64,000 bases of DNA, from NCBI RefSeq assembly GCF_036785885.1, contig NC_092322.1, forward strand, positions 17,320,466 through 17,384,465, given 5' to 3'. This DNA comes from Coffea arabica. Its lineage: Eukaryota; Streptophyta; Magnoliopsida; Gentianales; Rubiaceae. The notes beneath the pieces were generated by a model. That model worked only from the letters and a program-made list of their open reading frames with translations. It had not been told where the DNA came from and did no database searches. Of the stretch, positions 37,213 through 49,963 are shown in pieces; position 1 is the stretch's first letter; each line of letters begins with the position of its first letter. A program made the position numbers and the translations under genes.

Positions 37213-39989
37213 TGTGAGAACCCGTAAAACCCTAATATTTTTCCTAGGGTTTATGTCCCCTTAATTGCATGTTTTCTGCATTTTCTGGCTTAGAAATAAT
37301 TTCCTGGTGAATTTTATGAGCAATTATAGTTTTAAAATGATTTTTCTAGCATTGGAGAAATTTTAGGAAGTTAAGAGTAAATAGTGGACGTGGGACCCAC
37401 TAGTGCGAAAAGTTCGGAAAAATTCGGCCAATTAGGTTAAATTCCGGATACTGTGTAAAATTTATCGGGTGTTAAGAGATAAGTAGGGTGTGTGAAGTGA
37501 TTGATGTGAGAGAGGAAAGAAAGATAAGAATGCATTTATGAAGGTGACAAGTGTCACCTTCTTATTGGATGCCTTTTAAGAATTACTATTCACAATTTTG
37601 ACTTTTTTGACCAAAGGTTAAATATCCAAAAATTGCACAAAATTCACCATTTTTCTCTCCTTGTTGGCCGGCCACCTTGAGCAAGAAAGGAAGGAGATTT
37701 CTTCAATTTTCAAGCTTCTACTTGGTGCAAATCAACCAAAAACATTTGCTTCCATCCATTTCACTCCATAAAATTCTTCCTTCTAGAGCTAGTAAGTTGT
37801 TTGGTGAACTTTGTTTGAAGGATTAAGGTGCCCAACATCTTCTTCTCTCTTGGTTCTTGGTAAGTGAAGCTTGAAACACCCTACTACACCTAATGATGCT
37901 TATGTTGTGCTTATTAGTGATAAGAGTGCTAAAATTCTGGTTTTTATCTTGGTTTGAATTGTTTTGGTGAAGTTTTTATTTTATTGGGATTTTTTCTGGT
38001 TTAATATGATCTTGATGTTGGGGGCTTGTATGATGATTTGCAATGGACTAAAATGGCTCTAGTGGATGTGAAATGTGGTTAAATACAATCAATTTTGGAT
38101 TTGGTGTGAAATTTGAAAAGTTAGGGTTCTTGAACCCCAATTCTGTCCGGTTTTAGATCACTGGGTTAGAGGCCGAATTAGACTTTGCTCAAAACATGAA
38201 AGTTGTAGGTATTGATGTGTTTGAGGTGCCTGTAAAATTTCAGGTCATTTGGATGAGTGTAGAGTGAGTTATGCCGTTTTTACTGTAGCTGTTCTGCTTT
38301 GATCAGAATGCGAAAACTGCGATAGTAATTGGATATTTTGACTGGAATTGGTTTGGATTTTGAAGTTGGTGTCTTCTGATGAAATGTAGTTGGACGCCTT
38401 AGCTAACTTATGCCTTTGGAATTTCGGCATTTGGACTTGTATGGACTGAGATATACCGATTACAGTTTTTTGTGTTTTACGAACCTGTTTTAGGAATTCT
38501 GGGTTAGTATTTGGCATTTTCGACCTAGTTAAGCTAGGAATTGGATTGAGTGACCTTCTACATTGTTGTAGCCCTGTTTCATAGCTTCGAAACGGTGGGT
38601 CTTACACCCCCATCCGATAACCGTAGAGAATTTTACACCATTACCGCATAATAAAGGCAAAACAGTTTTTTATTTGGGGCCAAGGCTAAGGCCATTTTCT
38701 AATTTCTGGTTTGCTATTATGCTCATTTATGCATATGAAACCCTATTGGGGTTGTGTTTAGCATTGCTATATGACTCGTTATCGAGTCTCATTGCATTTG
38801 TTGCGTGATTCTAGGGCGTGACGGTAGCTCACGACGTCTTGGTGACCGTGGTGTATGAAACACCATTTTCTTACTTGGTGAGTATACTACTCACTTACTT
38901 GTTATAATGTGGCTTTGTGCTATGTGTATTTGATGCCTTGAAGGCTTACTTGGTTATTGGAAATGATTGAGGTGAGGGTGTACTTGATCGCCCTCACCCC
39001 TTGTGATTTTATTCATGGCTATTGACTGTTTTACTGAAATACTGCACTGGATATATGAGATACTGCATTCCATTCATGGAAACTGATTTGATGTCGTTGG
39101 ACGAGTATCCAATGGCTTTACTGCATTTATGAGCTCAACCCCGTATGGTAGTTAATTGGATCGAGCCAGCGAGGGCTTGGTCGTGAAAATTATCATGCCA
39201 CGGGGACTGTACTGGGGAACCTTGTGGTAATGAGACCCTTGATTCCGGTAAACTCGAGTATTACCAAAAGCTACTGAAATGGAGTGCGGGCCCGGTTGGG
39301 GTATGTTAGGTGGAAGGATTGGAAGTAAAGGGTGGTCTACGGTTTGGTACTTTTAACATTGACGGAGAGTCAATGAGGTTGGATCAAGATTGCAAGCGTG
39401 GAAATGGGCTCTTGAGAGCCGACCGTATCCTTTTACCGTTTTGCTTCATTGCTCATTTGTGCACTTTAAATGAAAGTTCATTCTTATATGACTTTGATTG
39501 CTTATTGGGTGGTATACCACTGGGCTTTAGCTCATTCCGTGTTATTTGTTTTCCTTACAGGGTGATAATTACTTTTTAGAATGGGTTGGATAGTCAATTG
39601 CCGAATTGAGCATGTAAATGTCTTTTGTATTGCTCTTGAAGTGAAACCCTAATGTATAACGGGTTCATTTCCTTTTGATAGGCAAATCGAATGTGTACTT
39701 CCTTAGTGAATGGTTTTGGCTTGCCGTTGTGGCTTGTAAATGGCTAATGTTATGTTGTATATGTTTTTCGATGCTTGGTTGGGTTTCGGACGGGTCGGTT
39801 ACTATTCATGGCCGACTCTGGAGTTCGTTTCTTTTATTTTGGGATATTTTGCCCTTTTGCCTTGTTGCGCGCGTTACAAGTTTCAAACGTGATAGATCGC
39901 TTTATACTGCACCGTTAGTCCTGGCGAGAGCTGGGCAGGCAGTCCGCTAACCTCTTTGGTTCGCCTTAGGGGAAGGTAGGGCTGTCACA
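37213..39989 (+). repeat. 3' LTR of the gene-less retrotransposon
   Basis: Same length as the 5' LTR (2777 bp). Differences noted include GGTGGGGCTG in the 5' copy against GGTAGGGCTG here, near the right end. Confidence 0.97.
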
Positions 39990-40240
39990 AGGTCACTTTG
40001 TCTAGAGTCTTAAACAAAGTGTACAATAGTAAATCTAGACATAATAATCTAAAACATGAGTATATTAAACAAATGCTAAGAGATTGCATTATGATATTGT
40101 ATATGTAAGAACATACAATAATTTAGCTGATCTGTTGACTAACTTTTTGCTAAGAGACTTAGTGAATAAAATGTGTATTAGAAATGGAATTAAAATCATT
40201 TATCTACAATCACTAGCAATATGAACCCTATCTTTATTCT
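39990..40240 (+). pseudogene. Copia remnant, part 3 (end of RNase H)
   Basis: Reading FYCDSKVTLS across the removed insertion, then NKVYNSKSRHNNLKHEYIKQ and YVRTYNNLADLLTNFLLRDL. This is the standard Copia RNase H C-terminus (CDSQ...SRHI...NLADPLTKGL). The polyprotein end is near 40200; no 3' LTR of this element was recognised. Confidence 0.85.
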
Positions 40241-40599
40241 AGCATTGCCATTAGATAATGAGGTTTAAAGAGTAACAATAGATTGTTAAGTGATTGTGAG
40301 CACTAATACTTTGTGTACAAAATTACCCATTAATGTATTAAATGTGAGATTGAATATATGATGAGTTATATTCTTAATAAAATATAATTGCTTATCTTCC
40401 ATAAAATGAGACTCACTAAATCATTAGATCATTGTCTACTTGTAAAAGGTTGGGGAATGCTATGCAAGTGTTGTTAAAAAGAATTAAGAGATGGAAAGAA
40501 GAATCTCGGGAGGTTGGCAAGCTCACATTCGATAATTTTAGACTTTGAATTTACTTTTCTTAATCAAACAAAGAATAGCAAAGCCAAAAGTATTCCAAA

Positions 40600-41860
40600 T
40601 CAACTCCATTCTAACACTAATCCAAGATATGTTTCAACTCCATATGAAATAATATGGTGCCATTTTAAGAAGACATTGTTCTAATTTTCAAAATAGTTCT
40701 AGTTGCCTCTGAGAATGGATGAGAAGTTGGCATAACTAAAATAGATTCATCAGTCAAGATTATTTCTAGAACCATCTTGTCAACCTTTCTTCCTTTAAGG
40801 AAAAATTCAAGTTATCCCAACTAAGTATACTAGAAGTATAATTTGATATATTTCCTATTTGAAAAAATGATTGAAGCATTGTTCAATTTGATGATGGAGA
40901 GAAGCTGGTATGAGAAAAATATTGAACCAATATGCTAAATTGCAAGTAAGAATGAGTTTCATTACCTATAATCTACTAGTATAGGATAAGTAATGAGCTT
41001 CCCAACTACAAATTCTTTTATTTCTAGAATTCAATAATGATTAATAGTGCTCTATCATAAGCCTTGAAGAGAGTAAGAGAGTTCAAAACCTTTTTCCAAA
41101 AATTTGTAGTTTTTAGGGATGTTGGCCTAATTTGGACTATAGTGTTTCAATAACAAATAGGAGATTTATATAGATTAGCAAACAAATCTAAAGTCATTAC
41201 TAAATAAGGAGAGAATATGTTGCAATATGATTTCTCACTAGATAGTTGCCCATAAAAACAAGAAGAATCATCAACAAAGGCGAGGTGAATCACCCTAGGT
41301 CTAGGTAAAATTGATAAACCTGCATTTCTTGATTAAGAATAGTATCTTCTAAATTGTCAGAAAAATTTTGCAATAAAAGAATGAATAAATAGGAGGGTTG
41401 CCTATTGCCCCAGGCACATGCAAAGTAAATTACAAAATCAGCATACCCATAATTGCGAATTTCATCCCACCTATACAAACTCTAATCCATATAGGTTTTT
41501 TTTTTTAGAAAATTTAGAGTAGATAATAAAGCTAAAAAGAAATCCTAATAAACTAAATTCAATGCTTTGTGAAGGTCTACTTTGTTAGCCATACAAGGCA
41601 GGTATTTCAAAATATGATAGTTGTAGATTAATTCATTGCAAAGGAGAACATTTTCACATACGAGTCTGCCTTTTATGAAGGCTAATTGTTTTGGATGAAT
41701 AAGGTGATAAATAACCAATTGAAAATAGTTAGAAATGTTTTTAATTATGGCTCAATAAACAATATTGCAAAATAAAATTGGCCAAAATTTTTGAAAATGA
41801 AGAGAGGGAGTCAGATTTCTGCAATTGAATCTGCCTAATTTTTGTTAGTGTGTTAATCAA
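40600..41860 (-). pseudogene. LINE reverse transcriptase remnant
   Basis: The minus strand reads AFIKGRLVCENVLLCNELIY then CMANKVDLHKALNLVY (LINE RT block with GRxxxDNVLLAQELIH-type and KVDLxKAFD-type motifs) near 41560-41710. The active-site block reads IHLAFVDDSS near 41265-41295, with FVDD in place of FADD. A stretch like ASIFILPASLIIKLNNASII follows near 40890-40960. Stops and frameshifts abound. Borders are approximate, and no poly-A or target repeat was identified. Confidence 0.75.
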
Positions 41861-43373
41861 AATCATCTTCTTTGATTCATAATTCTATTTTATCATTAGT
41901 TGTGTTTGCAATTCATAATTTTCTAAAATGAATTGAGTTAAATTCAAAATTGAAACTTCCAAATATCAATCTCTTCAAAAGAAATTTCAAGAAGGTTTGG
42001 AGACTAAAAAAGTAGGAAGAAGACCCTGTTGGAGAGCCAAAAAATATTATACAAAGAGTTGGCTACATATAAAAATAGATTGTAAAAGGTTACTGATGGG
42101 AGGGGATAGCAATTTAGTGCTAATGGACAACATGGATGTCCTATCTGTATAATACTACTGTATCTGGTTAAAAAATTGTGTTACATGCTCTATTGAAACA
42201 AAATTTATACCATTTTTCCATGAAATTTTTTAATATGATATTGTCAAGGAGGGACTCTACAAAGTGATTGCAAATACAAAAAGCAACAACACATTTAGTG
42301 TTAAAGTTGTTGAGTTGGAGAACATTGATGATATAAATATTGAGCTACTTGACGCCTTAGCTGTTAATGTTGTTTAGCATCCTACCACTTGTAGGTACTG
42401 ATGATACCAACAAAGCAACTCCTCCTACAATTATTGATGGTATTAGTGCTTATGTTGTTGAAGGTATTGATGGTGATTAGTATGATATTGGCAATGTGCA
42501 CATCCGGCTTACAAATGACGAGTTTATATGTAATTTATAAATGTGTTACCACTTGATAATTGTGTATAATTTATAAATGTGTTATTACTTGATCTTTGAT
42601 TTTATTAAAGATGTTTGAAAATTTTGATACTTTTTGAAAAATATTTGATAGATAAATTTTGAATTTTTATCAGTATTTTATAAATAGTTCGTTAATATTT
42701 TTATTAAATGTCTTTTTTATAAATCTCATTGGACATTAGCTCATCAAGTTTTATTAAAAAAAATGTTTCCAAAACTGGATAAACTATCAAGACGATGGTC
42801 ATATGAAAGACCATCAAAAGCTCGGGATTGGATACATGTGAACTTGATTGGAGATTTAGTTTTATATTATGGTCAAACTTATATTATTGTCTTGAATTTT
42901 GTATAAGTTTTATTGTATTATTGAAAAATTGAAAACTGTGAAAATTTAAGGATTTTTATAATGTATGCATTTTATGATTTTACCTTGTTAAGCCTTAGTA
43001 AGAACCAAGCAAGTGGTCAATTCCCCTATTTTTAATAGGATCGGGTTCGATCGTTACATTACTAACTTTCATCAATGGGATATAGACACATACACATAGA
43101 CAAATATGTTTCTAAATCCTATTGAAAACTCTAATAGTGTTTTCATAAGGACTAAGAAACCAGTTTCTAATACAACTCTTGTTTTGGAAGACTTATTCAT
43201 ATTTGCAACATAAGTTTCTCAAGCTTAATTTGTTTTACAAATTAAACTTCAAGTTTTGCAAACTTATCATTCAAGTTCTTACTTGAATATCTTTTAATCT
43301 TGCATAAAAACCTCTTGACCTGTGTGACCATTAAGTGCTCAATTACATTAACAATAAGTAGAAGTTAGAATTA
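41861..43373. other. Decayed repeats, AT-rich
   Basis: No intact gene. Two coding-like traces remain: near 42236-42377 (YDIVKEGLYKVIANTK...) and near 42725-42906 (SHWTLAHQVLLKKMFPKLDK... DWIHVNLIGDL). Neither could be assigned to a family. They may be bits of old elements. Confidence 0.35.
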
Positions 43374-43382
43374 TTAATGATA

Positions 43383-44020
43383 GGGAAAATGACATGTTTC
43401 ATCCGTCACATTTCGTAAAAATATTCTTTTTGTCCCTCACATTTAAAACGAAACAAATTGGTTTTTTACATTTAAAAACTGAAGCTTTTACATCCTAGAA
43501 ATAAACTCTCAGTTGTGAATCAAATCATCTAATAACCCGATTACAAATTTTGGAGGTAGAATTGGTAGATCACTCGCAAAAACATATTTCTAACAAATAA
43601 ATTAAGGCAATTAAAAAATCTTAATTAAAACCCATTTGTTTCTTCAAAAGAACGAAATTGTGCTAAAGCTCTCAAGCACTAAACCCTTAGTGCAACAAAA
43701 CTGAGGAATTTGTCTAAGGGTTTAGTGCTTGAGAGCTTTAGCACTATTTCGTTCTTTTGAAGAAGCAAATGGGTTTTAATTAAGATTTTTTAATTATTTT
43801 AATTTATTTGTTGGAAATATGTTTTACGAGTGATCTACCAATTATACCCCTAAAATTTGTAACCGGGTTGTTAGATGGTTTGATTCACAACTGAGAGTTT
43901 ATTTCTAGGATGTAAAAGTTTCGGTTTTTAAATGTGAATGACCAATTTGCTTCGTTTTAAATATGAGGGACGAAAAGAATATTTTTACGAAATGTGAGGG
44001 ATGAAACAGGTCATTTTCTC
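43383..44020. mobile_element. Foldback (near-perfect palindrome) Mutator-like element, 638 bp
   Basis: The two arms (43383-about 43689 and about 43713-44020) are inverted copies with few differences, separated by a loop of roughly 25 bp. The left end GGGAAAATGACATGTTTCAT is mirrored by the right end (GAGAAAATGACCTGTTTCAT on the other strand). Flanking 9-mers TTAATGATA (43374-43382) and TTAATAATA (44021-44029) differ at one base, giving a 9-bp target duplication typical of Mutator-like elements. The end also resembles that of the element at 18556 (GGGAAAAATGCACTTTTCAT). No coding capacity. A transcript across it would form a ~300-bp hairpin. Confidence 0.9.
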
Positions 44021-44029
44021 TTAATAATA

Positions 44030-45020
44030 ACCAAACAAACAAATTAAACTATTTTAACTTATCATTGACTAAACAAAATCAACTAACTTATAGATCAAGA
44101 TTGGCTTTTAACAAAACATCAGGACCATCTAAATATAGGAAAGTGTCAAGTAGATTACATCTTCCATGCATGTATGCCATATAATTATTATCATTTAGTA
44201 TGTTTATCTCACATTAATCCGGCGTACGGAATATGTGCCAACTCTTATCTAATTAATTTTTTTTGTGAATGCATATTTAAATACAACTATTTAAAATCTT
44301 TCTACTTAGTTAAGATCATTTGAGTTATATTTCAACAAGTGGCATTAATAAGATAACTTCTCTACTATTTGAGGTGTCGAATCCTTATAAATTACTCACT
44401 ATCCCTCCATACTTCATGCTATACCCAATCTCTAATGATATGGTTACCCAATTACAGTATAATGATTAAGATCATTAAAGTATAGCAATCCACATTCAAG
44501 GTATCATGATAATCTTAAGGAGTAAGATCACTTATACATACAACATATAGAGAATATATCATTGCCAGTCAAATAGTTATCCATATGATATTCTCTATAC
44601 AAATCAATCTAGTAAATTTGATTGTCTTATCAAGCACCTATATAACTAATTTTGATATCACTACATTATAGTATATGAGATCTACTACTTCCTTCAAAAG
44701 AAAGAAATATAGTATACTCTGATTTATCCATATTAATAGTATTCCGTCTGTTAATACTACCACTAGAGATTTTTAAAAATAAATTCTAGTTAAATTTATC
44801 TCAATATCATAGCATTTATAATTATATTTATCTAGGTATATGTTTATTTTAGGGACTTTACATATTTAATTGATAAAACAGCACAACTATAAGATATAAT
44901 GTCATTCATTGTATATAAATAATTAATGTAAAATGACAAAATCCTAAACTTTAAAGCATACATACTAATACCAGATCTATCCGCTACCAATTTGCGGATT
45001 AGTTTGACATTAACTTAAAT
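44030..45020. other. Intergenic, AT-rich
   Basis: No gene or element recognised. Confidence 0.4.
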
Positions 45021-45596
45021 GATAATAAAACTTTCCTGAAACAGCACATTGATTCCTTTATAGCACAACTATGATGGTTTTAAGGAGACACTGAGGACAC
45101 AAATGATTCTGATAATAATGTGGATGATGATCTTGATAAGGAGAAGGAGGACAACTCTAGTAATGAGAATGATTTTGGTCCTCCATTTGTGGAGGCTGAA
45201 GAAGAAGATCAAATTGAAGAAGTATTGATCATGACATGATTCTAGCAAGACTCCTTGAAATACTTTGAACTTCTAACTTGCCACTTTCACTCGTAGATCT
45301 ATGTACGACCAACTTGTAGCTGAGTTTGGTGTAAATTTGGATGATCAGAAAGCTTTCCTGATGATGTACATTGATTCTTTTATAACACATCTCAATGACA
45401 ATGATGGTTGCGAGAAGAATGAACTAAGGATTTTGATAATTCTAATTCTTATGGTTTTGAGGAGCATGATGATCCTGAGGATTTCGATAATTATGGTGGT
45501 TTTAAGGAGAATGATGATCCTGAGGATTTTGATAATAATGAGAATAATGGTAATCTTATCAGGATTCTAACTTGGATGGACCCAAACGATGAGTGA
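45021..45596 (+). pseudogene. Tandem pair of decayed acidic coding units
   Basis: Two neighbouring stretches share a layout. Unit 1 reads TFLKQHIDSFIAQL (near 45030-45072) then, in another frame, an acidic run GDTEDTNDSDNNVDDD to a stop at 45238. Unit 2 reads MYDQLVAEFGVNLDDQKAFL MMYIDSFITHL from 45301, then after a frameshift near 45425 an acidic run (GFEEHDDPEDFDNYGGF, with DDPEDFDN repeated) to TGA near 45596. Both therefore need a frameshift between head and tail. The parent family is not recognised. Confidence 0.4.
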
Positions 45597-48194
45597 GGTC
45601 TTTTGAAAACTAGTTTGGTTGGCTAAAATGTTTCTTCATTCTTTTGCTTTTCTTTTGTGTTTTATCCTCCTGTTATGCTCATTTGATTAAGTGTAGACTT
45701 TTGGTAGCCAATCAAACTAGAACTATTATGCCTAAATTATTGTTGAGGAAAAACTTTCTGAGAATTTTTAAGCGCTGTTCATAGGAAGTGTAGAATGGGT
45801 CAAAAAAAGCTATGGGACTAAAGTTGCAATTCAAAAAAAATTGTCTTTTTGGTCTAGCCAAGAAGTGCCAGCATAAAACTCTTTACTGGCAAGTTAGTGG
45901 TGGTGGCTAGTGGCTTTAGATTACCTCACCCACTGTTTTTAGCATGCACATCAATAGCCACAAATTAAAACAATAATAAGTTCATGGAAAAAAATCTAGA
46001 TTTCCTTGATTCAATTTCAGTTTATGCATATTTACAAACATCTTAGAAGCATTTACAAAATCACAAGTTTCATGTTTTGATTAAACATGTGCAGGTATAA
46101 AGTTCCTCATATCAATAGTATAGATTCACAATAAATTTGACAAGATTGGATCCAATATTTCAACAAGCCCCCCAAAATTTTGACATATACATATGCCTAA
46201 AGAATAAAAATACATTTTCATATAGTTTAGCTTTGATCTTTGCCAACAAGATTGGCCAGCAAAGAAATATATTTTAAGTATCGAACTCTTTTGGCTAGTT
46301 TTTGGGAAATGTTATGTTATGAAAGAAAAGAAAAAAAGAAAAAAAAAAAGAAGAGGATAAAGTTTAATGTTGCTTGAGATTTTGGGAAAGAAATGGAAGG
46401 ATTTTAAATATATACATCATTAAAATTTTATTTAATATATATCTAAGGATAGAAGTGGCATTTAGAAAAATTCTACAAAGCTTTTTTCAGCTTTCCTTCG
46501 TTTTGTGCCCAAATTTGGGTGGAAAATTTTTTTCCTCTATAGCTGCATAATATATCCCACTTAATCTTTTGGTAAACCAACTCTCTCTCATTTTTCTCTG
46601 CTTTCCCCAAACATTGGCTCCCAAACAAACACTTAGCACAATCAAGATTTTCTAGAGACGAGATTGTTGAAGGACGAAGACCAAGAATGTTGGAAGTTCC
46701 TTTTTTTCGATTTTACATTTAAATTGCAATTTTGAAAGTTTTTAGAAGAATGAGAAATTGTAGCATAATTTGAGATATGTATTTCTAATTCAAGAGAATT
46801 GATAGGTCATTTGAATAAATATGTTGCACCCATTTTTGTATCCACTCTCTTCTTTAATCATTATTATTTCTTTCTCTTCTAATAACTTTTATGGTTTTTA
46901 ATAAAATTTAATTATTTGTTATTATGATCCCTCTCTCTTCTAAAAACTTTTGATCTTTGTAAATAAATTTTTACGTACCTGTCTATATGGAGTAACTTTA
47001 ATTAGTTTGATCTCAATTGTTATATCGATAAATTCATTATTACTACTAGAAATTGAATATGTTTGTTCATGAAAAATAAATTATTACATCTATTGCATTT
47101 AATTGAACACAAATATGTAATTTAGGTTAATAATCACTGTGAAAGTTAATAATCATCTCATAAAATATTATCATGTCAAATATGTTGTATAGAAGTTATT
47201 AAAAATTGGTATGGTAGCTGAACACTTAGATTATATTGATTTTCTAAAATAAAAATTAATGAATCTGAAAGAATGTTTTTGACATCTTTTTTATGGAATT
47301 ACTCAAAAAAGTTAATAACGGATGTAAATAAAGGTTCTTATGCACGGGATAAAATACTAGTTTTATATGATCCTTTTCCTTAAGTGTTTCTTTATTTCTT
47401 ATCCAATAAAGTTGCATGGTACTTTAGAATTATTATTGCTGTAAAGTATTCGAGAATATTAGTCTGGTGCACTTGAACCACGAACAATGGAAATGCAGCT
47501 TCTACTTCCATTGCCTAATGATGGTTTTCTGATAGCCCTATATGCATACATTCAGCAAAAAATGAATACTTCAATAATAAACTCCACCTCCTTTCCAACT
47601 CCGCCTGCAAATCTTCATATGTCAATACGGAGCAAAACACAAATAAACAACCAAAAAAGCAGGGAAATTTTGTGATATAGTAAAAGGAAATGTGGAAATT
47701 CAAAAAGAGAATAAAAGTTTGATGAAATTCAAATATGGGGAGTCGGTGCATCAATGCTTTAAATAAAAGAGTAGCAAGTGAAATGATAAATGGACCAAGA
47801 AGCATAGTTGCTAGTGGTGAACACAAGTCGGGCACCCACCCCGGTGCACACCATTTGACTGATTTGACCAGCATTTTACGAGTCAATTATTTTTTTGCCC
47901 TTATTTGTTTCGCGTATCAACGTGTACCCGATTGGCAGACACTCGTTAAAAGAGAGTCGAGTCAACAAGTACCCATCCCATTTCGCCCCACTCACCATTT
48001 GTTTTTTTAAAAAATAATTTATATTAATTTAATATTGTATTTTACATATTCATCTAAGACTCAATATAAATTTTTTTTTTCTAAAAAAAGTCACCTACTA
48101 AGAAATAAGTATACAAAGATTACAACTAACGGAAAAATGTTAAAAGAATTCAAAATTAACTAATTAAACTCTTTCCTAAAAAACATTAAATTAT

Positions 48195-48235
<41 letters not shown>

Positions 48236-49948
48236 TTTGACCGGATCAAGTACCTACAAGTTCTTAATCCCATAACTCTAACCCACCCCACATATAAGTG
48301 GATACCCAATCCTATTTTGATCTAGTCAAATAATATGGATCGACTACCTTATTTTCGGATCGAATCAGATATTGTAAGTTTTAAGATTGGTGGGTATTTT
48401 TATCTGCCGCTGTTATTATTTACCGGCTCATATAATGATCAAAAGCCTACAAATCTTTTGTTTAAAACGTTGAAACCAGAAAGAAGTTGAATAATAGAAA
48501 ATTTGTTGCTGCTCCATTTCTCAAAGTTCTGGATTACGTAATCAAATTCCTAAATCTCATGTCACCACACCTAAATCCCTGCAACCTGCAAAATTTCCGT
48601 GGCCAAATCACTTGCTGTTACAATGAAGACATAATATGCTGTAAGCAAAATAATAAGGGCTTTTTAACAATGATATTAGAGAAAATCTTGCTGAATATTA
48701 TGCTATTGTAGTACATAGGCAATTTTTTTACACACACATATATATGTATATGCAATCACAGTGTATTCATATGACTACCTAAATGTAAAAGGCAAGCAAT
48801 CCAAACTGGCAATCATTTTAGCACGACAACTAGATGAGTCATCTAACAACCTCATGTGCAACCATGAAATTATCAAATTGGGGATCATTATTGGCTTAGT
48901 TGACTTAATTCTTACATTGACAAATATGAAAACACAAAAGAAATCAGAAGTGACATTTAAAGAAAGAAGGAAAAACCCAATAATTCGTCATACAAGGAAG
49001 CATATACCTTTTTCTTTTTCAAAGACAAAAGTCTTGGTCACACACTCCTGTTAGGAATACTTGCTTTTTGGCAACAACAAGGCAACCCTTTGTCAAGATT
49101 CAAGTTTGAGTACAAGATAGAACTAAGCAATAGCTTTATTTTTAACGTTTTAGGACCAAAAGCAAAGTTTCTCAATATAAAATTTCAAGAACAAGAAGGG
49201 AAGTGTCTTGATTTGATTTTTGCCTGGTGAGGTGCATTAACCAAGTCTCACCAAGAGGGGATTTGTCTATTGAATGGAAAGTCACTATAAGGGGTTTCGA
49301 CCAAAGCTCAAAAAAGGAAAAAAAAATCAACAGGTTGGAAAGACCATAGGTCTTTCTTGCATCCTCAACGTGCCTACTGGAATTAGTAACAAAGCTATGA
49401 TTCATATTTACAATTACCAAAGTTACAAATAAGGACATATGTTTACCAACATTATACATAAAAATCTCATAATTTTGGAGGAAGAATAATAAAGAACTAA
49501 GCTGTTTTGCAGAACTATGGAACTGTTATGAAGATGAACTAAGTATTGATGTTAGGAGAAAGAGCAGACTGGGTATGGCATTCGTAGTCTGTAGGGTTTT
49601 ACAAACGATCTTCTTCTTTTTTTTTTTGGTGAATATAAGGAGCTTAGAATAAGAATGCTAATTGAAAGACTTTAATATGGGGTTGGTATTTGTGACTATG
49701 AAGTAATTGGAAGAAGGTTGCTCTGGTAGATTAAGCTAGTTAATGAAGTGTCACAATTTTGTTAACCGTCGTTTATACTAACAATGTATAGAAAAAAAAA
49801 TAATCCAAACTATACTCACCAAGAAGCTCTTGATCATCAAAAGTTAGAAAATATTTCAAGAAGCTCTTGTAAATCATGCATGTCTCATGCAGGACCAGTT
49901 CCATATTTGTTTTTCTTAACTGCAGAGGGGTAAAAAAGCCATGATAGA
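45597..49948. other. Gene-free stretch
   Basis: AT-rich with no convincing gene. A (TA)n tract lies at 48198-48233. GTACCCGATT- and GTACCCAATCC-type motifs near 47920-47970 and 48300 hint at parts of an undefined DNA transposon, but no ends or target repeats were found. The frames at 47515-47886 and 48487-49054 show no family features. Confidence 0.4.
48198..48233. repeat. (TA)n microsatellite
   Basis: About 18 TA units. Confidence 0.95.
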
Positions 49949-49963
49949 ATTGAAAGTACTTGT

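Larger units (their letters stand above)
31875..39989 (+). mobile_element. Complete LTR retrotransposon without coding genes (LARD-like), 8115 bp
   Basis: Two 2777-bp LTRs (31875-34651 and 37213-39989) flank a 2561-bp internal region, with a perfect 5-bp target duplication AGGTC (31870-31874 and 39990-39994). A tRNA-iMet primer-binding site follows the 5' LTR, and a polypurine tract precedes the 3' LTR. No gag, protease, integrase or RT frame exists, so the element must have relied on proteins of another element. Just before the polypurine tract is the stretch TTTCGAGGACGAAATTC, known from the ends of Ty3/gypsy chromovirus polyproteins, which suggests descent from a Tekay/Del-type parent (inference). 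I count about 7 LTR-LTR differences, all transitions, so the insertion is recent. Confidence 0.96.

Noticed and set aside
47515-47886. 123-codon minus frame with hydrophobic text
   Set aside because: No motif, no splice context and no paralogue in the window; overlaps other frames of similar quality.
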